A stretch of DNA of 64,000 nt. It comes from Longimicrobiaceae bacterium (GTDB taxonomy: Bacteria > Gemmatimonadota > Gemmatimonadetes > Longimicrobiales > Longimicrobiaceae). Below are positions 18,052 to 26,932 of the stretch, in pieces. Each line of letters starts with the position of its first letter. The first letter of the stretch is position 1. The stretch is taken from NCBI GenBank assembly GCA_030447645.1, contig JAUJOM010000013.1:1-64000 (forward strand), in the 5' to 3' direction. The notes beneath the pieces were generated by a model. The model saw nothing but the letters and a program-made list of their open reading frames with translations, searched no databases and was not told the origin of the DNA. A program made the translations under genes and the position numbers.

Positions 18052-19851
18052 ATGCGTATCGAACATATTCGTAACTTCTGCATCGTCGCTCACATCGACC
18101 ACGGCAAGTCCACACTTGCGGACCGGCTGCTTCAGGAAACCCGCACCCTGGACAAGCGGGAGATGCGCGAGCAGGTGCTCGACTCGATGGATCTGGAACG
18201 CGAGCGCGGCATCACCATCAAGCTGAACGCCATCCGTATGGCGTACACGGCCCGCGACGGACGTGAGTACCAGCTCAACTTGATCGACACTCCGGGGCAC
18301 GTGGACTTCACCTACGAGGTTTCCCGTTCGCTGGCTGCGTGCGAGGGCGCAATCCTGGTGGTGGACGCATCGCAGGGCGTGCAGGCGCAGACGCTTTCCA
18401 ATCTGTTTCTGGCGCTGGATGCCGGGCTGGACATCGTCCCGGTCCTGAACAAGATCGATCTGCCGGGCGCCGAGCCCGAGCGGAGGCGGGCGGAGCTGGT
18501 GGACCTGCTCGGTGTTGCGCCCGAGGATGTGATTCTCGCGTCCGCCAAGGAGGGACTGGGCATTCCGGAGATCCTGGAGGCCGTTGTGCGCACCGTTCCT
18601 CCGCCCGAGGGCAATCCGGAGGCGGCACCGCGAGCGCTCATCTTCGATTCGTTCTACGACAAGTACCGCGGCGCGATACCCAGCATTCGTGTGGTGGATG
18701 GTGTATTCCGTCCAGGCATGCACATCACCTTCGGCTCCAACGAGGCCGAGTACGAGATCGACGACGTGGGATTCCTGCAGCTCGGCAACTTCAAGCTGCC
18801 GGAGCTGGGCCCCGGCGAGGTAGGCTACCTTACGGCGGCGATCAAGCGCGTTGCGGACACCAAGGTGGGCGACACCATTCTGGACGCGCAGAATCGCGCG
18901 ACCGAGCTACTCGCCGGCTACCAGGAAGCGAAGCCGATGGTTTTCAGCGGCCTGTACCCCACGGACACGGACCAGTACGAGGAGCTGCGGGACGCCCTGG
19001 AAAAGCTCAAGCTGAACGACGCTTCGCTTTCCTATGAGCCGGAAACCTCCTCTGCGCTCGGGTTTGGCTTTCGCTGCGGCTTCCTGGGGCTGCTTCACAT
19101 GGAGATCATCCAGGAGCGCCTGGAGCGCGAGTGGAACCTGGACCTGATCTCCACCGTGCCGAACGTGGAGTACCGCATCGTCATGACCGATGGCGAGCAA
19201 CTCTGGCTCGAGAACCCTACTGCCCTACCGGACCGCACCCGCATCGACCGCATCGAAGAACCTTACGTAAAGGCCCGTATCCTGTGTCCCGCCGAGTACA
19301 TCGGCGGGGTGCAGAAGCTTTGTCACGAGCGGCGCGGCGACTTCCGTGGAATGAGCTTCCTGGACCCGACGCGGGTGGAGATCGACTACGACCTGCCGCT
19401 GGCGGAGATCGTGCTCGATTTCTACGACCGCTTGAAGTCGGTGACACGCGGCTACGCCAGCTTCGACTACGAATTCAGCGATTTCCGCCCCAACAAGCTG
19501 GTCCGGCTGGACATGCTGATCAACGGCGATGAGATCGACGCCTTCAGTGTGATCATCCACGAGGACAAAGCCTACGAACAGGGTCGTGCAGTTGCCGAAA
19601 AGCTCAAGGAGCTGATCCCACGGCAGCAGTTCGAGGTTGCGGTGCAGGCCACGATCGGCAACCGGATCATCGCGCGGGAAAGTATCAAGGCGATTCGTAA
19701 GAACGTTACGGCGAAGTGCTACGGCGGCGACATCACGCGAAAGCGGAAGCTGCTGGAAAAGCAGAAGGAAGGTAAGAAGCGGATGAAGCAGGTCGGCTCG
19801 GTGGAGATTCCGCAGGAAGCTTTCCTGGCCGTGCTCAAGGTAGGCGAATAG
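18052..19851 (+). CDS. lepA: elongation factor 4 (LepA)
   Basis: A 599-residue ribosomal GTPase thought to remodel translocation-state or assembling ribosomes. G1 is [10 protein letters not shown]3 is DTPGHVDF and G4 is NKIDLPG, followed by domain II, the EF-G-like domains III and V, and the LepA-specific C-terminal domain ending in [18 protein letters not shown]. Length and domain order match the family. The GT9 gene begins 3 nt after its stop. Confidence 0.97.
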   Translation: MRIEHIRNFCIVAHIDHGKSTLADRLLQETRTLDKREMREQVLDSMDLERERGITIKLNAIRMAYTARDGREYQLNLIDTPGHVDFTYEVSRSLAACEGAILVVDASQGVQAQTLSNLFLALDAGLDIVPVLNKIDLPGAEPERRRAELVDLLGVAPEDVILASAKEGLGIPEILEAVVRTVPPPEGNPEAAPRALIFDSFYDKYRGAIPSIRVVDGVFRPGMHITFGSNEAEYEIDDVGFLQLGNFKLPELGPGEVGYLTAAIKRVADTKVGDTILDAQNRATELLAGYQEAKPMVFSGLYPTDTDQYEELRDALEKLKLNDASLSYEPETSSALGFGFRCGFLGLLHMEIIQERLEREWNLDLISTVPNVEYRIVMTDGEQLWLENPTALPDRTRIDRIEEPYVKARILCPAEYIGGVQKLCHERRGDFRGMSFLDPTRVEIDYDLPLAEIVLDFYDRLKSVTRGYASFDYEFSDFRPNKLVRLDMLINGDEIDAFSVIIHEDKAYEQGRAVAEKLKELIPRQQFEVAVQATIGNRIIARESIKAIRKNVTAKCYGGDITRKRKLLEKQKEGKKRMKQVGSVEIPQEAFLAVLKVGE

Positions 19852-19854
19852 CGG

Positions 19855-20861
19855 ATGTTCACGGTGTTCCCGGGCCGAACGGTCATACGGGCACCGAACC
19901 ACCTGGGCGATCTGGTGATGGCACTTCCCGCCCTGGTGGCGTCGGGTGGCGCGGACGTGGTGGTGCTCCGCGGGCTAGCGCCGCTGGTGGAGATGGCCCA
20001 GGTCGCGCGGGTGATGCCGCTGGATCGCGGGGACGCGGCTTCGGAACCACCGCGCGCGCCCTGCGCCAGCGGCGCTACCAGCGCGGGATACTCCTGCCGC
20101 CCTCCCTGTCGTCCGCGCTGCTCTTCGCGGCTGGCGCGGTCCGGGGCAGGCGCGGTACTCCCACCGATGGCCGCAGGTTGCTGCTCCACGACCCGGTGCC
20201 AGCCGCGCACTTGCGGCAGCTGCACCGGGCAGCAGCGTACTTGCTGCTGGTAACCGGCGAAGTTCCCGCTGTGCTTCCCAGGCCGCAGCTGGCGGTTCCG
20301 TATCAGCTGCGGGAGCGCTGGCGGGTGCTGGTTGGTGCGGAGCACGGTCCCTGGGTCGGGGTGTTCCCCGGGAGCAATGCTCCATCCCGGCGCTGGGAGC
20401 CCGCTCGCTTCGCCGAGCTGGCCCAGCGGCTGGCGCGGCGCGGACTACGCGTGGCCGTGTTCGGCGGCCCCGCGGAGCGGGAGCTTACTCGCACCGTGGC
20501 GGGGAGCACGGGTCTTGATCTCGGCGGGCGCACGGACCTGCCGCTGCTTGCCGCCGGACTCGCCGAGTGCACGCTGCTCGTGACCAATGACAGCGGCCCG
20601 ATGCACCTCGCCGCCGCCGTCGGGACGCCGACGGTTTCGCTGTGGGGGGCGGGCGATCCAGCCATTACGGCGCCGCTCGGTCGATCCCACGAGGTGGTCC
20701 GGCGTGCCGACCTGCCGTGCGTTCCGTGCATCAAGAACGAGTGCCCCCGGAGAGGCCGGGGGTACGTGCTCGGTGATGCCCACCGCGAATGCATGCGTCT
20801 GATCGGGGTGGATGAAATCGACGCTGCGGTGAGCGTGCGAGCGAGCGCCGCTAGCCCCTGA
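19855..20861 (+). CDS. GT9 heptosyltransferase-like glycosyltransferase, one apparent 1-bp insertion
   Basis: A glycosyltransferase family 9 enzyme of about 335 residues that probably adds a heptose or similar sugar to a lipopolysaccharide-type core at the inner membrane. The N-terminus has RAPNHLGDLVMALPAL. The frame breaks at a G4 run (20029-20032): removing one G after MPLDR gives GRGFGTTARALRQRRYQRG and joins the downstream frame, which carries GVFPGSNAPSRRWEPARFAEL and the nucleotide-sugar site NDSGPMHLAAAVGTPTVSLWG. It starts 3 nt after lepA and precedes the ROK gene by 11 nt. A bacterium with such an enzyme should be diderm. Confidence 0.85.
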
Positions 20862-20872
20862 CCGGGAAAGAT

Positions 20873-21874
20873 ATGGTCGCCACTGACGACAAGCGTTGGA
20901 TCGTTGGCGTGGACCTCGGGGGAACCAACATCGTGGTTGGGCTGATTCCCACTGAAGGCGGAGGCGTGCTTGGCCGCCGAACACTACCAACGGACTCAGT
21001 CCGCGGGGCCAAGTTCGTGGTCGACCGGATCATCGCGATGGTGGAAGAAGCGATTTCCGATGTGACGTTCAGCTTCGGTGGGAGCCGTGAGGACGTAGCC
21101 GGGATCGGGATCGGCTCACCGGGCCCGCTGGATCGCAAAACGGGAACGGTGATCAACACGCCGAACCTCGGCTGGCGCAATTTTCCCCTGCGCGATCTGG
21201 TCGCCAATGCCACGGGGCTCCCGGCTACGCTGGACAACGACGCCAATTGCGCTGCCTTCGGCGAATGGTGGATGGGTGCGGGCCGTGGTACGAGCACGCT
21301 GGTCGGTCTGACGTTGGGGACCGGCATCGGCGGCGGCATCGTTCTCAACGGCAAGATCTTTCACGGCTGTTCGGACGTCGCCGGCGAGATCGGCCACATG
21401 ACCATCGAGTCCAGCGGCCGCCGCTGCAAGTGCGGCAACTATGGCTGCCTGGAGGCGTACGCATCCGGCCCGGCGATCGCCTTGCGAGCTACGGAGGGAA
21501 TCGAAACCGGCGCTGAAACCATCCTCCCCGATCTGGTCAGCGGGCACCTGGAGGATATCACTGCCGCCACCGTGTACGACGCGGCGGTGCGCGGCGACGC
21601 GTACGCCACCGCGATGATGCGCGAAACCGCCTGGTATCTCGGCGCGGGCGTGGCGAACGTGATCAACATCCTCAATCCGGAGATGGTGGTGATCGCCGGT
21701 GGCGTCACTCACGCGGGCGACACCCTTTTCGCCCCACTGCGGGCGGAGGTGCGTCGCCGCGCCTTCAAGGCCGCGGAGGAGCGCTGCCAGATCGTGGCAG
21801 GCACACTCCCCGGCACCGCCGGGGTAGTGGGTGCGGCGGCAGTGTTCAAGCAGCAGCATTTCGGCGCGGTCTAG
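20873..21874 (+). CDS. ROK-family glucokinase-like sugar kinase
   Basis: A 333-residue ROK protein that probably phosphorylates glucose or a related sugar. The ATP site DLGGTN begins at residue 14, the catalytic Asp is D123 in DNDANC, and the zinc site comprises H175 (GEIGH) and the cysteines of CKCGNYGC (C185, C187, C192). There is no N-terminal helix-turn-helix, so it is a kinase rather than a ROK repressor. It lies 11 nt after the GT9 gene and is followed without a gap by a PfkB kinase, suggesting that the two kinases are expressed together. Confidence 0.9.
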   Translation: MVATDDKRWIVGVDLGGTNIVVGLIPTEGGGVLGRRTLPTDSVRGAKFVVDRIIAMVEEAISDVTFSFGGSREDVAGIGIGSPGPLDRKTGTVINTPNLGWRNFPLRDLVANATGLPATLDNDANCAAFGEWWMGAGRGTSTLVGLTLGTGIGGGIVLNGKIFHGCSDVAGEIGHMTIESSGRRCKCGNYGCLEAYASGPAIALRATEGIETGAETILPDLVSGHLEDITAATVYDAAVRGDAYATAMMRETAWYLGAGVANVINILNPEMVVIAGGVTHAGDTLFAPLRAEVRRRAFKAAEERCQIVAGTLPGTAGVVGAAAVFKQQHFGAV

Positions 21875-22849
21875 GTGGAGCGGACACGACGTGTCGGGAT
21901 TCTCGGCACGCTGGTTTGGGACCGGATCTGGCTGCATGGTGCATCCTTGCCGCGCGAGGGCTGGGGTGGGATCGCGTATTCGCTGGCCGCCTGGGCCACA
22001 GCCTGCCCGCCCGGCTGGGCGGTTGTTCCGCTCGTGAAGCTGGGCAGGGATCTGGAAGCGCAGGCCCGCGAACTCCTGGCGGAGCTTCCGCGTCTCGCCA
22101 GCGCCAGCGAGCGGGTGGTGCCGGAAACAAGCAACCGTGTGGAGCTCCGCTACACGGATAGTGAACACCGGGGTGAGCGCCTGGTCGGTGGCGTGCTGCC
22201 GTGGACGTGGGAAGAGCTGGCACTCGCAGTCTCGGATCTCGATGCACTCTACGTCAACTTCATCACGGGCGACGAGATGCACCTTGCCGACGCGGAGCGT
22301 CTCCGGGAGGGATTCCGCGGGCCGATCTACGCCGACCTTCATTCGCTGCTCCTCGGCCACGGACCAGCCGGGCATCGTTTCGCCAAGCCACTGGTGGAAT
22401 GGGAGCGCTGGATGGCGTGCTTCGACGCCGTTCAAACCAACTACGGCGAGCTCGCTACCCAGGCTGAAAGCGCGGTCCAGGATCCGTGGAGCTTCGCTCG
22501 GCACTGCCTCGGCTGCGGACCCGCGCTCTTCGTGGTCACCCTGGGCACAGGTGGGGCAGCGTACGTGATGTCGGAGGCGGCACGGTCCGATCCATGGAGT
22601 TGGCTCGTGCACGCACATCCCACGGCTACGCCGCATACCGGACGGGTGCCGCTGCCGAATGGTCCTGCAGCCGGGGACCCTATGGGATGCGGCGACGTCT
22701 GGGGGAGCACCTTCTTCGCCGAGCTGCTCGCCGGTGCTGAGTTAGAGCCGGCCATGGCGAGTGCGCACCGGGCGGCCGCGTTGAAGATGGCCCATTCCGG
22801 AGCGTCCGGGTTGTACATGCACCTGGCGGAGGGTAGCTTCCCGGCATGA
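21875..22849 (+). CDS. PfkB-family carbohydrate kinase
   Basis: A 324-residue ribokinase-fold kinase. The C-terminal PfkB signature DPMGCGD (268-274) provides the anion hole and the catalytic base D274. The N-terminal glycine-rich substrate region (GWGGIAYSLAAW, 29-40) is present. The substrate cannot be told from sequence. GTG at 21875 directly follows the ROK stop, and the stop overlaps the next ATG by 4 nt. Central residues 120-200 are unusually rich in Trp and acidic residues for the family. Confidence 0.85.
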   Translation: MERTRRVGILGTLVWDRIWLHGASLPREGWGGIAYSLAAWATACPPGWAVVPLVKLGRDLEAQARELLAELPRLASASERVVPETSNRVELRYTDSEHRGERLVGGVLPWTWEELALAVSDLDALYVNFITGDEMHLADAERLREGFRGPIYADLHSLLLGHGPAGHRFAKPLVEWERWMACFDAVQTNYGELATQAESAVQDPWSFARHCLGCGPALFVVTLGTGGAAYVMSEAARSDPWSWLVHAHPTATPHTGRVPLPNGPAAGDPMGCGDVWGSTFFAELLAGAELEPAMASAHRAAALKMAHSGASGLYMHLAEGSFPA

Positions 22850-23733
22850 CCCAGGTACTCACGATTCCGCCGACGCTGGATGATCTGGCCTTTGAAGCAC
22901 TGGTGTCGGAGGTGCAGTCAGCCAGAGACGGCCGGCTTCTCTTCGACGCGCGGCACGTTCGTGCCGCCGACCCGTATGGGCTGATCGGCCTGCTCGCGGT
23001 AGGGCAGAGCGTCGCCGACGGCGGACAGCGTCCCCTGCTGCAGCTCCCGCAGGTGGCGGAAGGAATGAACCGCTTTGCCCGCATGGGTTTTCTGCCGGTT
23101 GCCGCCGAGATCTTTGAAACGCCGGCAGCGTCCCGCTCGCGCGGAAATGTGGAGGCCAGCAACGTGCTGCTGGAGATCACGCCGATCCGGTCTCACGAGG
23201 ACGTGCGTGGGGTGATTGACGACCTTTCCGAGCGTGCCGGGGCGATCCTCACCGAGACGCTCGGATACAGTGGCTCGGACGCCATGGGCTTCAGCATGAT
23301 GCTTTCGGAGGTTTGCCAGAACATCACGGAGCACGCCGAGGCTGGCGGCTGGGTGGGCATTCAGGCATATCGCCGCCTGCGGCGGCTCGGCAGGGCCGCT
23401 GTGGTGATCGCGGTGATGGACCTGGGTGTAGGTTTCCGCGGCTCGCTCGCGCGTGAGCACTCGGCGCGCTTTGGAGATCGCTGGAGCGACGCTACCGCGC
23501 TCGAAGCCGCGTTCATCCATGGGGTCACGCGCTTCCGGGACCCGGGGCGCGGCCAGGGATTGAAGCAGATCCGCAAGAGTGTGGGGCGTTGGGGTGGGAA
23601 GATCGCCATCCGAAGTGGCACCGCGCGAATTGCGGACGCGGCACCCTGGGAAGATACCCCACCGCTGGAAACCGGCCTGGCACCCATGCCCGGGTCGCAG
23701 ATCTTGATCATTTTGCCCGCGAAAAACACATGA
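22846..23733 (+). CDS. STAS-like domain fused to an anti-sigma-type ATPase domain
   Basis: A 295-residue cytosolic protein with two parts. Residues 1-95 look like a STAS (anti-anti-sigma) fold, with a [16 protein letters not shown] helix region. Residues 115-292 are a GHKL/HATPase domain of the RsbW/SpoIIAB class: N box [12 protein letters not shown] (154-165), G1 box DLGVGF (192-197) and G2 box GRGQGL (234-239). In partner-switching systems such ATPases bind and phosphorylate STAS proteins to free or trap a sigma factor. Having both parts in one chain suggests intramolecular control. It overlaps the PfkB stop by 4 nt and the cyclophilin start by 4 nt. Confidence 0.8.
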   Translation: MTQVLTIPPTLDDLAFEALVSEVQSARDGRLLFDARHVRAADPYGLIGLLAVGQSVADGGQRPLLQLPQVAEGMNRFARMGFLPVAAEIFETPAASRSRGNVEASNVLLEITPIRSHEDVRGVIDDLSERAGAILTETLGYSGSDAMGFSMMLSEVCQNITEHAEAGGWVGIQAYRRLRRLGRAAVVIAVMDLGVGFRGSLAREHSARFGDRWSDATALEAAFIHGVTRFRDPGRGQGLKQIRKSVGRWGGKIAIRSGTARIADAAPWEDTPPLETGLAPMPGSQILIILPAKNT

Positions 23734-24200
23734 CGACGGTCACCTTCCACACCAACAGGGGCGACATTACCGCCGAGCTCTACCCGAACGAAGCGCCGGG
23801 CACGGTGGCGAACTTCGAGAAGCTGATCAAAGACGGCTTCTACGATGGTGTGTACTTTCACCGAGTGATTCCGGATTTCGTGATTCAGGGGGGTGACCCA
23901 CTCACCCGCGAGCACGGTGTGGATCACCCGCGCGCGGGTACGGGAGGGCCCGGCTACACGATCGCCTGCGAAACGCGTGGGAACCCGCACACCCACAAGG
24001 AAGGAGCCCTTTCCATGGCGCACGCCGGCAAGGACACGGGAGGCTCACAATTCTTTATCGTGCTTTCCGAGGCCAATACCCGGCACCTCAACGGCAAGCA
24101 CACCGTCTTCGGCCAGGTTACCGAGGGTCTGGACGTCGTGCGCAAGATCCGGAAGGGCGACCGGATGGAGCGTGTCGAAGTCTCCGATTCCGACGCGTGA
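23730..24200 (+). CDS. cyclophilin-type peptidyl-prolyl cis-trans isomerase
   Basis: A cytosolic cyclophilin of 156 residues with no signal peptide. The catalytic region [16 protein letters not shown] and the later [10 protein letters not shown] and [12 protein letters not shown] motifs are intact, including the active-site Arg, Phe and His positions. The ATG at 23730 overlaps the preceding stop (ATGA), so it is translationally coupled to the STAS-ATPase gene. This PPIase lies between two STAS-containing proteins, which is an unusual context. Confidence 0.93.
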   Translation: MTTVTFHTNRGDITAELYPNEAPGTVANFEKLIKDGFYDGVYFHRVIPDFVIQGGDPLTREHGVDHPRAGTGGPGYTIACETRGNPHTHKEGALSMAHAGKDTGGSQFFIVLSEANTRHLNGKHTVFGQVTEGLDVVRKIRKGDRMERVEVSDSDA

Positions 24201-24204
24201 CGCG

Positions 24205-24792
24205 ATGCGGGAAGGGCACGGCGTCCTGCCACTCGCGATCGACCTGAACCAGCTCGCACACCGGTCGGTCACCTCGCTGTATTCCAATCTGGTGACGCGG
24301 CCCACCGGGCGTGCCATCCGGATGGGGGTGGAAAGTCAAATCGCGGAATTGAAGCCGCCATCTGTCTGTCTGTCCGTGCTGGACTTCAGCAGCGTCCGGG
24401 TGCTGGACTACTCGTGTGCCGACGAAATCGTCGCGAAGCTGCTGCTGCGGTATAAGGCGGAGTCGCGTACCTCGGAGGTGTACCTGCTGGTCCGCGGACT
24501 GCAGGAGCACCATCACGAAGCGATCGAGGCTGTCCTTGAACGTCATAGCCTGCTGCTGGTGGTGGAGGCTGACGGGGCATTTTCACTGCTTGGACCGAGC
24601 AACCCCGCCGAGCGTGCCTGCTGGACGGCGCTGCTTCAGCGAGGGCCAAGCACCCCGTCTGTCGTGGCCGAAGATGCGGGGCTCAGTGACGTCGCTGCCC
24701 GAAGCGTGCTCGGCTCGTTCACGGAGCGGCGCGTGGCGCGCGCCATAACCCACGAGGTGGTGTGTCCGCTCCCATGGCTGATACGGGTCTGA
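24205..24792 (+). CDS. STAS-like protein with C-terminal winged-helix region
   Basis: A 195-residue cytosolic protein. Residues 55-105 form a STAS/DUF4325-like core (VLDFSSVRVLDYSCADEI), in which the Ser-rich loop corresponds to the phosphorylation-loop region of anti-anti-sigma factors. Residues 138-182 look like a winged helix (PSVVAEDAGLSDVAARSVLG, then a basic wing with ERRVARA). A likely role is as the partner of the STAS-ATPase protein encoded 0.5 kb upstream. It starts 4 nt after the cyclophilin stop. The domain reading is by eye and the function is inferred. Confidence 0.65.
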   Translation: MREGHGVLPLAIDLNQLAHRSVTSLYSNLVTRPTGRAIRMGVESQIAELKPPSVCLSVLDFSSVRVLDYSCADEIVAKLLLRYKAESRTSEVYLLVRGLQEHHHEAIEAVLERHSLLLVVEADGAFSLLGPSNPAERACWTALLQRGPSTPSVVAEDAGLSDVAARSVLGSFTERRVARAITHEVVCPLPWLIRV

Positions 24793-24793
24793 A

Positions 24794-25945
24794 ATGAGCC
24801 GGAAAGCCGGATTGTCGACGCGAGCTGTACACGCCGGTGACGCTGGCGCTGATGCGGGCGGACCGGTCACCACACCGATCTACCAGACGAGCACGTTCTT
24901 CAGCGAGCCGGAGGGTCGCGGCGAGGTTCGTTACACCCGGTACGGCAACAACCCCAATCACGTCGCGCTGGAAAGCAAGCTCGGCTCGCTGGAGGGGGCA
25001 GAGGAGTGCGTGGTGCTCGGGAGCGGCATGGCAGCGATGTCATGCGCCGTGCTGGCCTGCGCGGCCGCGGGCGATCACATCGTAGCGGCACGCGCTCTCT
25101 ACGGCGGCACACGTACGCTGCTGGATCGGGAGCTCAAGCGGCTCGGGATCGAAGCGACGTACGTCGACCTGGCGCAGCCGGGTTGGGAGGAAGCCCTGCG
25201 CCCGAACACGCGCGTCGTGCTGGCTGAAACGCCCACCAACCCGCTGTTGCGGATCCTGAATCTCCGCCCGATCGCCGACGCTGCACACATCCACGGCGCC
25301 GCGCTCCTGGTAGACTCGACCCTGGCGACGCCCGCCAACCTGCGCCCGGTGGAGCATGGAGCAGACCTGGTGATCCATAGCATGACCAAATACCTCGGTG
25401 GGCACAGTGACGTGACCGGTGGAGCCGTGGCCGGCCAGGGGGCTCTGGTACGGGAAACGCGCAAGCGCGCTCGAACTTTTGGCGCGGTGCTGGATCCCCA
25501 CGCCGCCTGGCTGGTGGAGCGGGGCGTGAAAACGCTCACGGTGCGCATGGAACGTCACAATCGCAACGGGCAGGTGGTTGCCGAGTGGTGTGAGCGCCAG
25601 CCTGCGTTTGCGCGGGTGCACTACCCAGGTCTGCCTTCACATCCCGACCATGCCCTTGCTACACGCCTGCTGGACGGTTTTGGGGGAATGATGAGCGTCG
25701 ATTTGCGGGGCGGTGGAAAGGCCGCCGACCGCTTTGTCGCGGGCTTGCGGCTGGCGAAGGTGGCGCCGAGCCTTGGCGGCGTTGAAACTCTGGTGTCCGA
25801 GCCGCGGCACACTTCTCATGCCGGGTTGTCTCGGGAAGAGCGAGAAGCCATGGGTATCCGCGACGGTCTAGTGCGCTTCTCCCTCGGCATCGAAGACGCC
25901 GAGGATCTCATCGCTGACATCGAGGGCGCGCTGCGGGAGCTGTGA
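24794..25945 (+). CDS. Cys/Met metabolism PLP-dependent enzyme (cystathionine synthase/lyase type)
   Basis: A 383-residue gamma-family transsulfuration enzyme. The PLP lysine is K199 in IHSMTKYLGGHSD, and the phosphate-binding pattern (GSGMAAM near 77-83; R50-Y50 region YTRYGNNPN) and the ETPTNP strand are conserved. Cystathionine gamma-synthase, beta-lyase and gamma-lyase cannot be separated reliably by eye, so no symbol is assigned. The ATG lies 1 nt after the preceding stop, and the stop overlaps the ypdA GTG by 4 nt. Cysteine made or consumed here could feed the low-molecular-weight thiol reduced by its neighbour. Confidence 0.92.
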   Translation: MSRKAGLSTRAVHAGDAGADAGGPVTTPIYQTSTFFSEPEGRGEVRYTRYGNNPNHVALESKLGSLEGAEECVVLGSGMAAMSCAVLACAAAGDHIVAARALYGGTRTLLDRELKRLGIEATYVDLAQPGWEEALRPNTRVVLAETPTNPLLRILNLRPIADAAHIHGAALLVDSTLATPANLRPVEHGADLVIHSMTKYLGGHSDVTGGAVAGQGALVRETRKRARTFGAVLDPHAAWLVERGVKTLTVRMERHNRNGQVVAEWCERQPAFARVHYPGLPSHPDHALATRLLDGFGGMMSVDLRGGGKAADRFVAGLRLAKVAPSLGGVETLVSEPRHTSHAGLSREEREAMGIRDGLVRFSLGIEDAEDLIADIEGALREL

Positions 25946-26922
25946 TCGCCGAGCCCCTGGATCTGGCTGTCGTCGGCGCAGGGCCGTGCGGGATTGCGGT
26001 TGGAATTGCGGCGCGTCAGCTTGGGCTGCGATGTCTCCTGTTCGACAAGGGGGCCGTCACGCAGGCAATGATCGAGCACCCCACCTATACCACCTACTTC
26101 AGCGGTCCGGAAAAGCTGGAAATCGGTGGAGTCCCCTTCACTACAGCCGGAGACAAGCCTACGCGGCGCGAAGCTCTGCGCTACTACCGCAAGGTGGTTG
26201 CTTTCTTCGGGATTGCTGTCTGCCAGTACGAGGAGGTGATTGAGCTCCACGGCCGCCATCCCGAGTTCCTTGTGCGAACGCAAACGCTGCACGGTGAGGC
26301 ACGGGAGTACCGTGCCCGCAATGTGGTGATCGCCACCGGGTATTACCACACGCCGCGTCGCCTGGAGGTACCCGGCGGGGAGCTACCCAAGGTGCAGCAC
26401 TACTTCAAGGAGCCGTTCTTCTACTTCGACCAGGATGTGGTCGTAGTGGGCGGCGGCAACTCCGCCGCCGACGCTGCGCTGACGTGCTGGCGCGAGGGCG
26501 CGCGTGTGACGCTGGTGCACCTCTTCGATGAGCTCGACCGGGGCGTAAAGCCGTGGATCCGGCCGGACATCGACAACCGGATCGCGGAGGGGGCGATTCC
26601 GGCGCTCTGGCGACACCGCGTTGCCGAGGTGCGGTCGCGGGAAGTGGTGGTGGAGGATCTGGGCACTGGCAAGCAACGGACTTTGAGCAATGACTGGGTG
26701 CTGGCAATGACCGGCTATGTGCCGGACACTCCGTTTGTCTCGGGGCTGGGGGTACGGGTAGACTTCATCACCGGGATCCCCGCGCACGACCCCGGGACCA
26801 TGCAGACGAACGTCCCGGGTATCTACGTTGCTGGCGTGGTTGCGGCGGGTTTCGACGCCAACAAGATCTTCATCGAGAACGGGAAGCTTCACGGCCCGCT
26901 GATCGCCTCGGCGGTCGCTTAG
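25942..26922 (+). CDS. ypdA: YpdA-type FAD/NADPH oxidoreductase (putative bacillithiol disulfide reductase)
   Basis: A 326-residue two-dinucleotide-fold flavoprotein. The FAD motif is GAGPCG (12-17), where Cys16 corresponds to the conserved YpdA cysteine, and the NADPH motif is GGGNSAADAAL near residue 172. The family converts oxidised bacillithiol (BSSB) back to the thiol in Firmicutes and related users. There is no CxxC pair, unlike thioredoxin reductase. The GTG start overlaps the transsulfuration gene by 4 nt. Its 3' end faces purF with 10 bp between. The presence of bacillithiol in this organism is inferred. Confidence 0.85.
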   Translation: MIAEPLDLAVVGAGPCGIAVGIAARQLGLRCLLFDKGAVTQAMIEHPTYTTYFSGPEKLEIGGVPFTTAGDKPTRREALRYYRKVVAFFGIAVCQYEEVIELHGRHPEFLVRTQTLHGEAREYRARNVVIATGYYHTPRRLEVPGGELPKVQHYFKEPFFYFDQDVVVVGGGNSAADAALTCWREGARVTLVHLFDELDRGVKPWIRPDIDNRIAEGAIPALWRHRVAEVRSREVVVEDLGTGKQRTLSNDWVLAMTGYVPDTPFVSGLGVRVDFITGIPAHDPGTMQTNVPGIYVAGVVAAGFDANKIFIENGKLHGPLIASAVA

Positions 26923-26932
26923 CTCAAGGGAT

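Noticed and set aside
21116-22636. 506-codon minus-strand frame opposite the ROK and PfkB genes
   Set aside because: High-GC shadow; the plus-strand kinases have intact motifs and coupled starts.
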